A stretch of DNA of 64,000 bases, taken from positions 434,001 through 498,000 of the forward strand of contig NZ_KB823013.1 in the NCBI RefSeq assembly GCF_000365025.1, given 5' to 3'. Below the pieces are notes generated by a model. It saw only the letters and a program-made list of their open reading frames with translations. It had not been told where the DNA came from and searched no databases. Each line of letters opens with the position of its first letter. Within the stretch, counting starts at the first letter, position 1. The translations under genes were made by a program, and so were the position numbers. Shown one piece after another: positions 29,102-38,156 of this stretch. This DNA comes from Robiginitomaculum antarcticum DSM 21748. Lineage in GTDB: Bacteria; Pseudomonadota; Alphaproteobacteria; Caulobacterales; Maricaulaceae.

Positions 29102-29685
29102 AGGCCTAAGTCTAAAATCGCATTCTCGACAGTTTCAATGCGCATAATGCCCGCAGGATGACTGTCCGATTCGGGCGAAGTTTCAAATCCCATACGGCGT
29201 AAAAAAGGCGGTACGGCGCGCGGCGAAAATCCGCTGCGGTGCATGACTGCCACCGCGACCCGGTCGGCCTCGATCTCGGCCTGCGGATATGATCCCGCAG
29301 CCATATTGTGACCCAGAATATCATGGGCCAGTTCGTGAGCAATTAAAAACGCGGTCTCATCTTTGGAGAGCGCCAGAACGGCCCCGTCATAGACATAGAT
29401 AAATTGCCCTTCCGTATGGGCGTTGGCCGCCGCCCCGTGAAGCAGCCTGATTTGCTGCGCGCAAATATCAAAGGCCGGCTCATCGGTAAAATCAATGGTT
29501 TGAGTCCTGGAGCAATAAGGCGCATTGGCGCGAAAGACCGGCGCGGCGATAGAGATCGCTTTAGCGCGCGCCTCGGCGAACATTGTCTCTGCGCTGTCAA
29601 ATATGCCTGTCTGAACGGGGGCAGTGGAGGTTGCGCAGGCCGATAACATCAGCACCGCAAACCCATATAAGCGGCTCAATTTCAC
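29098..29685 (-). CDS. M48 family metallopeptidase lipoprotein (short paralogue)
   Basis: A 195-residue lipoprotein (signal ends MLSAC) with zinc site HELAHDILGH (HExxH) and the downstream ligand in AEIEADRVAV. It is a minimal M48-type protease domain on an envelope anchor. It is coupled by a four-base ATGA overlap to a second, longer M48 lipoprotein gene, and the two share the HELAH/ExEAD layout, which suggests tandem duplication followed by divergence. Substrate unknown; envelope quality control as for BepA/LoiP is a guess. Confidence 0.82.
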   Translation of the reverse strand: MKLSRLYGFAVLMLSACATSTAPVQTGIFDSAETMFAEARAKAISIAAPVFRANAPYCSRTQTIDFTDEPAFDICAQQIRLLHGAAANAHTEGQFIYVYDGAVLALSKDETAFLIAHELAHDILGHNMAAGSYPQAEIEADRVAVAVMHRSGFSPRAVPPFLRRMGFETSPESDSHPAGIMRIETVENAILDLGL

Positions 29686-30581
29686 GGCTTTCGCTCCGGT
29701 AAGAGCGGCGCGCCTGCTTTGATCTTATCCTCAATTTCGGCAATTGCGCCGGACAGGCGCACATAGCGCTCCGGTGTTGTCGGATGGCTGCGCGCGCGGT
29801 CCAGCGCGCGGATAGAACGCAGCCCCATGCGCCGCCAAATGTCCGGCGCTTTGGAAATATCAAACCCTGCGCGGGCGGCATAGTAAAGCCCGACATAATC
29901 CGCTTCGCTTTCATATTGCCGCGAAAATACGCCCGTGCCTAAACCGGCAATACGGGCAGTGACAATTTTAACCACATGGCCTTCAGTATTATGGGCCAGT
30001 TCATGGCCGATAATTATGGCCAGTTCATCGTCGTCGGTAAAATCCATCATCCCCGTCGTGATACGGATGGCGCGCCCTGTGGCATAGGCATTGACGGCGG
30101 GGCTATATTCCAATGTCACCGGATAGCGGCAGGCGGACACGGTTTGAGGCATTATACGCTGCCCGCCGATAAAGATTTCTCCGTCAAAGTCCTTGTCATA
30201 AACCGAGAGCGGCTCGCCCTTGGCGTCAAGAAGCACGTCGCCGCGCTCTATGCTCTGCGCCATAGAAAACAGAACGCGCGGGTCTTTATCAAACCCTTGG
30301 GTTTCTGCATAATCGCGCAAAGGTTTAGGGAAGCTTTTCACCGTGACCGTCTGCACGCCGATATCATTCATCTGGCGGGAACACAGCTCATCATTACGGG
30401 TCAGGATTTTGCCGGCGACGCGTTGCAATCGGTCATTCAGCGCAATGTAGCGGTCATAAGCCGCCGCCGTCTGAGTATCTTGCTCGGCCTGTTGCATCTC
30501 CGCCGTGCTGGGCGGCAAAATCGTGCCAACGGACAAGCAGCCGGATAAGCACAGTGCAGATATGATGATAAGTCGTCTCAT
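29682..30581 (-). CDS. M48 family metalloprotease lipoprotein (long paralogue)
   Basis: A 299-residue lipoprotein (lipobox CLSGC, Cys15). After an N-terminal region with a helical segment comes the M48 domain: a zinc-binding IIGHELAHNTEGH and the third ligand in YESEADYVGLYYAARAGFD. Spacing matches periplasmic M48 proteases of the BepA/LoiP/Oma1-like group. A C-terminal SHPTTPERYVRL block, a common end for this group, is present. It is first in a two-gene operon with the shorter M48 lipoprotein. Confidence 0.87.
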   Translation of the reverse strand: MRRLIIISALCLSGCLSVGTILPPSTAEMQQAEQDTQTAAAYDRYIALNDRLQRVAGKILTRNDELCSRQMNDIGVQTVTVKSFPKPLRDYAETQGFDKDPRVLFSMAQSIERGDVLLDAKGEPLSVYDKDFDGEIFIGGQRIMPQTVSACRYPVTLEYSPAVNAYATGRAIRITTGMMDFTDDDELAIIIGHELAHNTEGHVVKIVTARIAGLGTGVFSRQYESEADYVGLYYAARAGFDISKAPDIWRRMGLRSIRALDRARSHPTTPERYVRLSGAIAEIEDKIKAGAPLLPERKP

Positions 30582-30682
30582 ATCACCAGATTAGAAGCCC
30601 CGGGGCCGCGGTCAATACAGCGCCGCAGTCTTGCAGCGCGCGCGAAAGAGGCTTATCTGCAATAGTAATGAAAGGCCGCACC

Positions 30683-31270
30683 ATGTTTATACAAACCGAA
30701 GATACGCCGAACCCCGCCACACTCAAGTTTTTGCCCGGCAAAGACGTGCTTGGCGCAGGGGCCAGCCCGCGCGAATTTGAACGCAGCGAAGGCGCCAAGG
30801 GCGCGCCTCTAGCCGAAATGCTGTTCATGATACCCGGCGTCGGACGGGTTTTTTACGGCTCGGACTTTATTTCTGTGACGAAAACAGATGAGGCCAAATG
30901 GCCGCATATCAAGCCCGCCGTTTTAGGCGCGATTATGGATTTCTATGTTGCGGGCGGCGATGTCCTATCCAGTGATATGGCGCCTGCCGCCGCTACGGCG
31001 GACATAGACACGCATGAATATGAGGGCGAAACAGCGGAAATCGTGGAGCAGATTAAAGAGATTATAGAGCTGCGCGTGCGGCCGGCCGTTGCACAAGACG
31101 GCGGCGATATCGTTTTTCATCATTTCAATGAAGACGATGGCGCAGTGTACCTTGAAATGCGCGGAGCCTGCGCGGGATGCCCAAGTTCAACCCTAACGCT
31201 GAAATCCGGTATTGAAAACCTGCTCAAACATTATGTTCCTGAAGTAACCCGCGTGGAACAAGCCGCTTAA
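30683..31270 (+). CDS. nfuA: NfuA/NifU-type iron-sulfur cluster carrier
   Basis: A 195-residue scaffold/carrier for Fe-S clusters. The N-terminal Nfu_N domain begins FIQTEDTPNPATLKFLPG and the C-terminal NifU domain has VRPAVAQDGGDIVF and the cluster cysteines CAGCPSS (CxxC). The ATG at 30683 starts directly at the Nfu_N domain and has GAAAGG upstream; an ATG five codons earlier is less likely. It leads nfuA-tsaB-rimI-fur, with two- to ten-base gaps. Confidence 0.93.
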   Translation: MFIQTEDTPNPATLKFLPGKDVLGAGASPREFERSEGAKGAPLAEMLFMIPGVGRVFYGSDFISVTKTDEAKWPHIKPAVLGAIMDFYVAGGDVLSSDMAPAAATADIDTHEYEGETAEIVEQIKEIIELRVRPAVAQDGGDIVFHHFNEDDGAVYLEMRGACAGCPSSTLTLKSGIENLLKHYVPEVTRVEQAA

Positions 31271-31272
31271 AC

Positions 31273-31902
31273 ATGCGTGTTCTGGCGCTGGACACAACAG
31301 GTCGCGACTGCAGCGCCGCCTTAACTGACGGCGGCGACGTTCTGGGGGCCCGCCGTGAGACGATAGGGCGCGGCCATGCCGAGCGTCTCGGCCCGCAGGT
31401 CAAAGACCTGCTGGCCGAGGCTGGAATGTCCGTCTCTGATATAGACCGTATCGCGGTCTGTACCGGCCCGGGCAGTTTTACGGGTCTACGTGTCGCCTTG
31501 GCCTTTGCCAAAGGTCTGGCGCTGCCACATAGCATTCCTGTTTTAGGTATATCCGGCCTTTGGGTGCGCGCCGCTATGGCTGACCCTGAGGGCAAAAGCA
31601 CGGTTTTGACCGCGCAAGGCGTGCGGCGCGGCGAAATTTTTTGGCAGATTTTCAAGCAGGGGCGCCCTATCGGTAAGCCTATCCTGTCAGGCGCGGCGCA
31701 AGCAAAAACCGCGCTTGACCAGAATATGATCCTGACAGGCAGCGCGGCGAAGCTCTTTGGCGGACCTGACGAAGAGGATTATGTGGATCCGGTTATCCTG
31801 GCCCGTCTGGGTGCGTTGGCGCGCCCGGAGGATTATCCCGCGACGCCGCTCTATCACCGTCCACCTGACGCAAAACTGCCCGGCGGGATTTCACTCTCAT
31901 GA
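31273..31902 (+). CDS. tsaB: tRNA threonylcarbamoyladenosine biosynthesis protein TsaB
   Basis: TsaB is the Kae1-like partner that scaffolds TsaD and TsaE for t6A37 formation on tRNAs. The 209-residue product shows the ASKHA-fold start RVLALDTTGRDCSAAL, HAERLGPQVKDLL and CTGPGSFTGLRVALAFAKGLAL, the diagnostic family block. It starts two bases after the nfuA stop and precedes rimI. Confidence 0.93.
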   Translation: MRVLALDTTGRDCSAALTDGGDVLGARRETIGRGHAERLGPQVKDLLAEAGMSVSDIDRIAVCTGPGSFTGLRVALAFAKGLALPHSIPVLGISGLWVRAAMADPEGKSTVLTAQGVRRGEIFWQIFKQGRPIGKPILSGAAQAKTALDQNMILTGSAAKLFGGPDEEDYVDPVILARLGALARPEDYPATPLYHRPPDAKLPGGISLS

Positions 31903-31912
31903 GCTATTTACC

Positions 31913-32401
31913 ATGAAATGCGCGTCGGCCAAATTGCAGGACATTGCCGCCATCACCCGCATTCATGCCGCCTGTTTTGGAGCCAAAGCCTGGCCGGCAG
32001 AAGATTTTGAAGCGGCCTTGAGTGCACCAACGGATAGTTTGACCGTGATCTATGATGATGACTATGTCGCCGGATTTTGTCATATCCGCCAGTCAGACGA
32101 TAGCGCCGAGATCCTAACATTCGGCGTAGCTCCCGTCTGTCAGGATATGGGCTTTGGGGCGGCGCTGTTGATTGCCGCGCTAGAAACGACGCTTAAAACC
32201 GGCGTGGAAGACATTCTGCTTGATGTCCGGCAGGATAACAGGCCCGCCATTTCGCTCTATCGCCGTGCCGGATTTAAACGCGTCGGCAAACGCAAGAATT
32301 ATTACAAAGACATGGTCGCAGGGCGGCCCGTCTATACCGACGCCCATGTATATAAGAAAATCATGGACTTTACCGCGCAGCGCGAAACGCGTAGAGCTTA
32401 G
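31913..32401 (+). CDS. rimI: RimI-type GNAT N-acetyltransferase
   Basis: A 162-residue GNAT protein with the acetyl-CoA loop region FGVAPVCQDMGFGAALLIAAL (Q/R-x-x-G-x-G/A type) and the C-terminal family signature VRQDNRPAISLYRRAGFKRVGKRKNYY. RimI acetylates the N-terminus of ribosomal protein S18 and, in some bacteria, other proteins. The frame is open far upstream inside tsaB; the ATG at 31913, ten bases after the tsaB stop, gives normal length. Confidence 0.87.
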   Translation: MKCASAKLQDIAAITRIHAACFGAKAWPAEDFEAALSAPTDSLTVIYDDDYVAGFCHIRQSDDSAEILTFGVAPVCQDMGFGAALLIAALETTLKTGVEDILLDVRQDNRPAISLYRRAGFKRVGKRKNYYKDMVAGRPVYTDAHVYKKIMDFTAQRETRRA

Positions 32402-32403
32402 AC

Positions 32404-32814
32404 ATGACATCATGGATCGAAAAGAAATGCGTTGAGCATAATATGCGCATGACAGACCAGCGCCGTATCATCGCGCGTGTCTTGTCGGACGCCGAAGATC
32501 ACCCTGACGCCGAAGAGCTTTATGCCCGCGCGGAAAAATTGGATCCGAATATTTCGCTCGCTACAGTTTACCGCACGGTGCGTTTGTTTGCCGATGCCGG
32601 CATTATTGAAACACATGATTTTCGCGATGGCCGCTCGCGCTATGAGCCGGCACATGACGAACATCACGACCATTTGATTGACGTGTCGACGGGCGACGTC
32701 ATCGAATTCGTCGACGACGAGATTGAAGCGCTGCAAATTAAAATCGCCGAGAAGCTGGGCTATGATCTGGTCGACCACCGCCTCGAGCTTTATGGCAAGC
32801 CTAAAAAAAAATAA
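32404..32814 (+). CDS. fur: Fur family transcriptional regulator
   Basis: A 136-residue metal-responsive repressor. The winged-helix DNA-binding domain has MRMTDQRRIIARVL and PNISLATVYRTVRLFADAG; the metal-binding centre is HDEHHDHLID. The C-terminal cysteine pairs of E. coli Fur are absent, as in many alphaproteobacterial Fur/Mur proteins, so iron versus manganese specificity is open. It is last in the nfuA-tsaB-rimI series. The two Fur-like sites at 4134-4177 are candidate targets. Confidence 0.92.
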   Translation: MTSWIEKKCVEHNMRMTDQRRIIARVLSDAEDHPDAEELYARAEKLDPNISLATVYRTVRLFADAGIIETHDFRDGRSRYEPAHDEHHDHLIDVSTGDVIEFVDDEIEALQIKIAEKLGYDLVDHRLELYGKPKKK

Positions 32815-32841
32815 GGCGTTCATATAGCGCATCAACGCTGC

Positions 32842-32870
32842 CTTGACCTCACGCGCCTAATCCCCATTTA
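32842..32870 (+). promoter_or_regulatory. Sigma-32 (RpoH) type heat-shock promoter for hslU
   Basis: CTTGAC at 32842-32847 and CCCCATTTA at 32862-32870 are separated by 14 bases. This fits the RpoH consensus (CTTGAA, 13-17 bases, CCCCATNTA), with the -10 element matching completely. It lies about 45 bases before hslU, whose product is a known heat-shock protease subunit, and rpoH itself is at 57888. Confidence 0.75.
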
Positions 32871-32912
32871 AGTTTTAAATGATAATAGGGCTAAGACCCT
32901 TAGAGGATTTGC

Positions 32913-34214
32913 ATGACTGATTTTTCCCCCCGCGAAATTGTTTCTGAACTGGACAAGCATATTATCGCCCAGAGCGACGCCAAGCGCGCTGTCGCGATTG
33001 CCCTGCGCGGACGATGGCGCCGCCGCCGCGTGCCTGTAGAGCTACGCGATGAAATTACGCCGAAAAATATCCTCCTGATCGGGCCAACGGGTGTCGGCAA
33101 AACCGAAATATCCCGCCGCCTCGCAAAGCTGGCCAATGCGCCCTTTATCAAGATTGAAGCGACAAAATTTACCGAAGTGGGTTATGTCGGCCGCGATGTC
33201 GAGCAGATCGTGCGTGATTTGGTCGAGGCCTCTATCGCCATGACGCGCGAGCTGCGCCGCGAAGATGTACGGGCGCAGGCCGAGCAAAATGCCGAAGACC
33301 GCATCATTGACGCGCTGGTTGGCGACACCGCCGGCGAGGCCACCCGCGCCAAATTCCGCTCGCGCCTGCGAAATGGTGAAATGGACGACACAGAGGTGGA
33401 GCTAAAACTCGAAGACGCGCCCTCCATGCCGCAATTCGACATCCCCGGACAGCCCGGGGCATCCATGGGAATGATCGATCTGGGCAGCTTGTTCGGGAAA
33501 GGCGCGCGGCCAACAAAAACTGTGAAGATGAAAATCGGCGATGCCTATGCACCGCTTCTGGCCGAAGAATCCGATAAGCTACTGGATGATGACGGCATTA
33601 AGCGCGAAGCGCTGGAGCGCGCGGAAAATGACGGCATCGTCTTTCTGGACGAGATTGATAAAATTACCACGCGGTCCGATGCGCGCGGCGCGGGCGTATC
33701 GCGCGAAGGCGTGCAGCGCGATTTGCTTCCGCTGATTGAAGGCACGACGGTTGCCACGAAACACGGCCCCGTCAAAACCGACCATATACTCTTTATTGCG
33801 AGCGGCGCTTTTCATATCGCCAAACCCTCAGACCTTTTGCCTGAACTGCAAGGCCGCCTGCCGATCCGGGTAGAGCTGCGCGCGTTGACCGAAGAAGATT
33901 TCGTGCGGATACTCAAAGAGCCGCAAGCCAGCTTGATCAAACAATATGTCGCTCTGATGTTAACCGAAGGTCTGACGCTGGATTTCACGGATGACGGCAT
34001 TGCCGAAATTGCCCGTCTGTCCGCGCAGATCAATGCGACGGTTGAAAATATCGGCGCGCGGCGCCTACATACGGTAATGGAGCGTCTGCTTGACGAAGTC
34101 AGCTACTCGGCTTCTGACCGGGACGGCGAGACCGTCATTATCGACGCGGATTATGTCCGTGACAAAGTCGAAGCTTTGGCCGGCGATACTGATCTGTCCA
34201 AATTCATTCTCTAG
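32913..34214 (+). CDS. hslU: ATP-dependent protease ATPase subunit HslU
   Basis: HslU (ClpY) is the AAA+ unfoldase that feeds the HslV peptidase. The 433-residue product has Walker [19 protein letters not shown] (near 54-71), [20 protein letters not shown], a variable I-domain, Walker [10 protein letters not shown], and the C-terminal sensor region [15 protein letters not shown]. It ends LSKFIL, the family tail that docks into HslV. hslV is not adjacent and is not in this window. Transcription probably starts at the sigma-32-type promoter upstream. Confidence 0.96.
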   Translation: MTDFSPREIVSELDKHIIAQSDAKRAVAIALRGRWRRRRVPVELRDEITPKNILLIGPTGVGKTEISRRLAKLANAPFIKIEATKFTEVGYVGRDVEQIVRDLVEASIAMTRELRREDVRAQAEQNAEDRIIDALVGDTAGEATRAKFRSRLRNGEMDDTEVELKLEDAPSMPQFDIPGQPGASMGMIDLGSLFGKGARPTKTVKMKIGDAYAPLLAEESDKLLDDDGIKREALERAENDGIVFLDEIDKITTRSDARGAGVSREGVQRDLLPLIEGTTVATKHGPVKTDHILFIASGAFHIAKPSDLLPELQGRLPIRVELRALTEEDFVRILKEPQASLIKQYVALMLTEGLTLDFTDDGIAEIARLSAQINATVENIGARRLHTVMERLLDEVSYSASDRDGETVIIDADYVRDKVEALAGDTDLSKFIL

Positions 34215-34219
34215 CGCGA

Positions 34220-34771
34220 CTAGCGCTGCGCAGCGTTGGATTTTAAATAGACATACCACGCACCGCTGCCGCCATGGCGGATATGAGCGGGCGCATAGCG
34301 CGCGATCATAGGCCGGATATCGGCGCGCGCCAGCCATTCCGGCAAGCGGCGGCGCAGTACACCGCCCGATGTGACGCTGCCTTTTCCGGTCACGACCAAA
34401 ACGCATTTGGCGCGCCGCGCGCGGGCGCGGCCTAGGCCTTGAACCAATGCGGCAAGCGCCTCATCCTGCGTAAGATCATGAAGATCGATTTTCATATCGA
34501 CCGAGATTTTACCGCGCCGCGTCTTGCGGTCCAGAGCCTGATCAAGCGGCTTTAAAGATGGCGCAACGTAAGCCTGCGGCGCGGTATAGGGCGCTCTAAT
34601 TTTCGGTTTGCGTTTTGAGGGTAATTTGGTTTGTCCCGACGGATTTACATCACCGCCCGGTAAGTCGGCCACATCAGGCAGGATTTTATCCGGGGCGAGC
34701 CGAACGGTTTTCGCGACCCGTCGCCAGATTTGCGCGTCCTCGGAAGTCAGCGGAGTTTTGCGTTTCGCCAC
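34220..34771 (-). CDS. Smr domain protein
   Basis: A 183-residue protein with a basic N-terminal half and a C-terminal Smr (MutS2-related) domain. Domain marks are KIDLHDLTQDEALAAL, matching the LDLHGxT consensus, and VLVVTGKG. Smr domains bind or cleave branched nucleic acids or mRNA on collided ribosomes. The start is read as GTG at 34771, ten bases after the mltA stop; an upstream ATG would place the start inside mltA. The mltA-Smr pairing is common in alphaproteobacteria. Confidence 0.85.
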   Translation of the reverse strand: MAKRKTPLTSEDAQIWRRVAKTVRLAPDKILPDVADLPGGDVNPSGQTKLPSKRKPKIRAPYTAPQAYVAPSLKPLDQALDRKTRRGKISVDMKIDLHDLTQDEALAALVQGLGRARARRAKCVLVVTGKGSVTSGGVLRRRLPEWLARADIRPMIARYAPAHIRHGGSGAWYVYLKSNAAQR

Positions 34772-34781
34772 AGGAGTAGCG

Positions 34782-36014
34782 TTAAGACAGGGGCTGTAGC
34801 TGCAAGGCCAGAGCAATAGGCAGGAAGATCGTAAAGCGCGTATCATGTTTCATTACGCCGGCGCGATCTCCAGCGTCAAAACCTGAACCGAAAAACAGAT
34901 CGCCGCGCATCGGGCCCTTGATTGCGCCGCCCGTATCCTGCGCGCTGACCAGCAGGCCCGCGTCTTGGCCCGTGTAATCCCCGCCGCTTTGAGGCAAAGT
35001 TGTATCCAGCCAAATTAGCGCGCCATAAGGATGGTAGCGCGGGTCAATTGCCACTGAGCCTACGGGCGTGAGCGGCACGCCCATCGCGCCTTTTGGTCCT
35101 TCGCCTTTGGGCACATCCTCGATATTAAAAAACACATAGCGCGGATTTTCATTCATTAAATCGCGCGTCGCTTGCGGACCGTTTTTAGCCATCCACGATT
35201 CGATAGATTGCTTAGACGCCTGGTCTTTGGTCATAGCCCCGCGCCGTATTAGCGCCGTGCCAATGGATTTATATTTTTGACTATTATGCGCGGCAAAGGC
35301 GGCGCGCTTGCGCGAGCCATCTCTGAACGCAATTTGGCCCGAGCCTTGAATTTGCATAAAAAACACATCGATCGGGCGGCCATAGGCAATGACCGGCGCA
35401 ATAGAAGGCGAAATGTTTTTTCGCCCCAATTTACGGTCTTTTTTCTTATAAGGCGGGCCCAGAATAGGCTCTGAATATACGCTGTCCGGACGGCGGCGCA
35501 CCTCAATCTCCGGTTCGTAATATCCCGTCAAAAGGCCTGTTTTCGTATCCGGCCCTGTGACTACAGCGACAGGGAGAAAATAGCTTTCAAAAAACTTTTG
35601 CGCGCTGGCATTGTCATCCTGAATATAATCAGCCGAAAAACACGCCGCTTCCCAATCCCGGTACTGGCCATATTGCGGCAAGGATGTCTTTAAATAAGCT
35701 TCAGGATCACGGCTTGAGAATTTGATGCAGCTCTGACGAAATGACTTCAAAGCCGGTAGCGCGTCAGAGGCGCGCCAGCTAATGAGCCCCGCATATCCGG
35801 TCGGAACAGGAATATCCAATATGGCTTCCTTGCCCGGAACAGGGGTGGAGCCCTCTTTGTCCGGCAGTGTCTCATCGCGCAATACCGGATCATAAACGAC
35901 TTCGCCGCCTTTGCTTACCAAAACAACATCGGCGGGTTTTTTACCGGCATTATGTGCGCAGGCGGGAAGCAACCCGGCAAGCAGAACGATCATGAGCAAG
36001 CGAAAGGCAGTCAT
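34782..36014 (-). CDS. mltA: Membrane-bound lytic murein transglycosylase A (MltA)
   Basis: MltA cleaves glycan strands of peptidoglycan to 1,6-anhydromuropeptides, the substrates imported by AmpG. The 410-residue lipoprotein (signal ends LLPAC) has the MltA-domain TGLLTGYYEPEIEVRR, FFMQIQGSGQI, and the C-terminal 3D domain with SAQDTGGAIKGPMRGDLFFG, which includes the catalytic aspartate region. The frame is open to 36191, overlapping timA; the ATG at 36014, eleven bases after the timA stop, is the natural start. Confidence 0.94.
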   Translation of the reverse strand: MTAFRLLMIVLLAGLLPACAHNAGKKPADVVLVSKGGEVVYDPVLRDETLPDKEGSTPVPGKEAILDIPVPTGYAGLISWRASDALPALKSFRQSCIKFSSRDPEAYLKTSLPQYGQYRDWEAACFSADYIQDDNASAQKFFESYFLPVAVVTGPDTKTGLLTGYYEPEIEVRRRPDSVYSEPILGPPYKKKDRKLGRKNISPSIAPVIAYGRPIDVFFMQIQGSGQIAFRDGSRKRAAFAAHNSQKYKSIGTALIRRGAMTKDQASKQSIESWMAKNGPQATRDLMNENPRYVFFNIEDVPKGEGPKGAMGVPLTPVGSVAIDPRYHPYGALIWLDTTLPQSGGDYTGQDAGLLVSAQDTGGAIKGPMRGDLFFGSGFDAGDRAGVMKHDTRFTIFLPIALALQLQPLS

Positions 36015-36024
36015 AATACTTAGC

Positions 36025-36717
36025 CTATGACGGGCGTTTATTGGCGGGAATGTCCGGCGCGCTGCCCAGGGTATCCTCACCCTGTTCCTCGACTCCGGCC
36101 AGTTTCCATGACGGATCATCTTGGCCCAATTCGCGTTCAAAGCTCCAGACCTCGTCAACCTGGCTGAGAATATCCAGATCACCTTCGACAATTGTGCCGT
36201 CCGCGTCCATCAGTGCGCTGGCCAGTTCGGCAACATAGCGGATATCGATCCGTCCGATATTGCCGTCTCTGCTCGCGGCGACGATATCAGCGCTGATGAG
36301 GCGGGCCATATCCGTCGTCTGGGTGAAGCCCTGCGCCTCGCGATCACTGATCCCGGCGGCATAGGCGTCATAAACCTCCAGCGTCAAAAGCGGGCGAAGC
36401 TCATCCGTATTGCCGTCCGCGTAATACTCCAAGATCATAGAATAGGCCGCTTTCGCGCCATCCATAAATTGAGCTTCGTTAAACCCGCCATCGCCCTTGG
36501 CTATTTCAGTCAGGCCTGCGCCTGCAGGGCCGCCATATATAGCGGCGGTTTGAGCCTGCTCGTCCGCAGCAGCGTTTTGATCCTGGCCGGAACCTTCGCC
36601 AAAGGCGTCATCAAGAAATTTCTTGTCCGGGGACTCGCCGACTTGTTTGCCCAAAACAGCATACAGCATCGCGCAGACAGCGAAGGCGATAGCGGCGTAA
36701 ATCATCAATTCGGTCAT
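36025..36717 (-). CDS. timA: Tim44/TimA family putative adaptor protein
   Basis: A 230-residue protein with one N-terminal TM segment (residues 4-20), a charged low-complexity region (about 25-70), and a Tim44-like domain (FNEAQFMDGAKAAYSMILEYYADGN, then LRPLLTLEVYDAYAAGI). TimA-type proteins are inner-membrane adaptors thought to assist protein folding or export in alphaproteobacteria. Its conserved place is divergent from secB and upstream of mltA and Smr, as here. Confidence 0.9.
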   Translation of the reverse strand: MTELMIYAAIAFAVCAMLYAVLGKQVGESPDKKFLDDAFGEGSGQDQNAAADEQAQTAAIYGGPAGAGLTEIAKGDGGFNEAQFMDGAKAAYSMILEYYADGNTDELRPLLTLEVYDAYAAGISDREAQGFTQTTDMARLISADIVAASRDGNIGRIDIRYVAELASALMDADGTIVEGDLDILSQVDEVWSFERELGQDDPSWKLAGVEEQGEDTLGSAPDIPANKRPS

Positions 36718-36972
36718 GCAGGCTCCGTGCGCGGCGTATTTATAAGCGGGCCGGTTAAGTCCGGCGCTCTCCCCTCTTAGGTAACGTATTTAAACTTAAC
36801 TTCAAGTTATCGCGGGCAGTAGTCTCTGAACTCATTTGCGCATGCGGCACTGGCATTGCGCGGCCCCCATACCCATGTTAGGCGCATCACGAAATTTACA
36901 GGCTGCCCGGCGGGCCGCCGACCCTGACACGCACCTTTCCGATAAACCGGATCCTGACAAAAGAGAGATTTA

Positions 36973-37539
36973 ATGGCTAAGAAACCCGCAAAATCCAAAA
37001 CTGATGCGCCAAAGGCCGCAAAGCCTTCAAAAAAAGCTCCGAAAGCGACCCCTGACGCAGCCCCTGAGCTCGAACTGCAGGCTGGAATCGACGCGCCTAT
37101 GCTGCGTGTTTTGGCGCAATATGTTAAAGATGCCAGTTTTGAAAATCCGGGCGCACCGGAAAGCCTTCGCGCTGACCTTCCCGCGCCGGGCATTGATCTC
37201 AATGTTGAAGTCAAAGGCGCCCCAAAGGACGACAACACCGCCGAAGTCGCTATCTTTGTCACTGCCACCGCGAAACGCGGCAATGACATCGCCTTCATCT
37301 GCGAAATCGAATATGCGGGCCTATTTGCCTTTGCCAACATCCCTGTTGAGCAGATAGAAGGCGTTATGCTGGTAGAATGCCCCCGCATCCTGTTCCCATT
37401 CATACGCCAGCTTCTATCATCGCTCACACAGCAAGGCGGCTTCCCGCCGCTCATGCTTGATCCGATCGACTTTGCGCAGCTTTATCAACAACAGCGCGGA
37501 GGCCAAAACGGCGCAGCTGCTGAGCCCGTTTTAAACTAA
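36973..37539 (+). CDS. secB: Protein-export chaperone SecB
   Basis: SecB keeps preproteins unfolded and hands them to SecA. The core (about residues 38-180) carries LRVLAQYVKDASFENPGAPE, CEIEYAGLFAF and CPRILFPFIRQLLSSLTQQGGFPPLMLDPIDFAQLY (read in two parts), the family hallmark. Residues 1-37 are a lysine/alanine/proline-rich extension absent from E. coli SecB (155 residues against 188 here). The 255-base divergent gap to timA holds no gene; its promoters were not resolved. Confidence 0.95.
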   Translation: MAKKPAKSKTDAPKAAKPSKKAPKATPDAAPELELQAGIDAPMLRVLAQYVKDASFENPGAPESLRADLPAPGIDLNVEVKGAPKDDNTAEVAIFVTATAKRGNDIAFICEIEYAGLFAFANIPVEQIEGVMLVECPRILFPFIRQLLSSLTQQGGFPPLMLDPIDFAQLYQQQRGGQNGAAAEPVLN

Positions 37540-37672
37540 TATCACGCCGCGCGCCTCACCTGTAACCTGTCCATATTTACACGCATGGGGACTGGCGGGG
37601 GCGTAACAGAGTGCTATAAGCGTTCAAATCACTTTGCGGGCCGCGCCCGCCACATGACATACAGGACCTCTC

Positions 37673-38131
37673 ATGAGATCGCATCTGACTAAATTTGCCG
37701 TACTAGGCCTAACAACCGTTTTGCTGGCTGGCTGCGCCAATAACGGTCTGCTCAGCAAAAACCCGTTTAAACGCAATAAGGTCGAAGCGACGCAGCGCAA
37801 TATGCCGGCTCCGAAAATTGGCGTAAACTCCTATTTGTGGCGCGCCTCTCTGGAAACGCTTAACTTTATGCCGATGAGCGATATCGACCCGTTTGGCGGT
37901 GTTATCCTAACCGAGTGGTATTCCAACCCTGAAGCGCCGCAAGAGCGCCTCAAGGTCAATGTCTATATTTTGGACACACAGCTTCGCGCCGACGCGCTTA
38001 AAGTGGGCGTGTTCAAACAGGTTCAAGGCGCGAATGGCTGGCAGGACGCTCCCGTTGATGCTGACACAGGCCGCACGATTGAAAATGCGATCCTGACTCG
38101 CGCGCGCGAGCTTTATATCGCCAGCAATTAG
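37673..38131 (+). CDS. DUF3576 family lipoprotein
   Basis: A 152-residue lipoprotein (LLAGC, Cys21) with the conserved stretch VNSYLWRASLETLNFMPMSD, DPFGGVILTEWY and LKVNVYILD typical of DUF3576. The family is restricted to alphaproteobacteria and is usually beside leuS, as here. Its role is unknown; a link to envelope biogenesis is suggested only by lptE nearby. An intrinsic terminator follows the gene. Confidence 0.88.
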   Translation: MRSHLTKFAVLGLTTVLLAGCANNGLLSKNPFKRNKVEATQRNMPAPKIGVNSYLWRASLETLNFMPMSDIDPFGGVILTEWYSNPEAPQERLKVNVYILDTQLRADALKVGVFKQVQGANGWQDAPVDADTGRTIENAILTRARELYIASN

Positions 38132-38156
38132 CGCTGCCGAAACCTTTGATTGAAAG

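Noticed and set aside
29976-30548. 190-codon open frame antisense to the longer M48 gene
   Set aside because: It has no recognisable family and lies wholly opposite a gene with a clear zinc-protease motif. Long antisense frames are common here.
36121-36780. 219-codon open frame antisense to timA
   Set aside because: timA on the other strand shows the conserved domain and context; this frame shows none.
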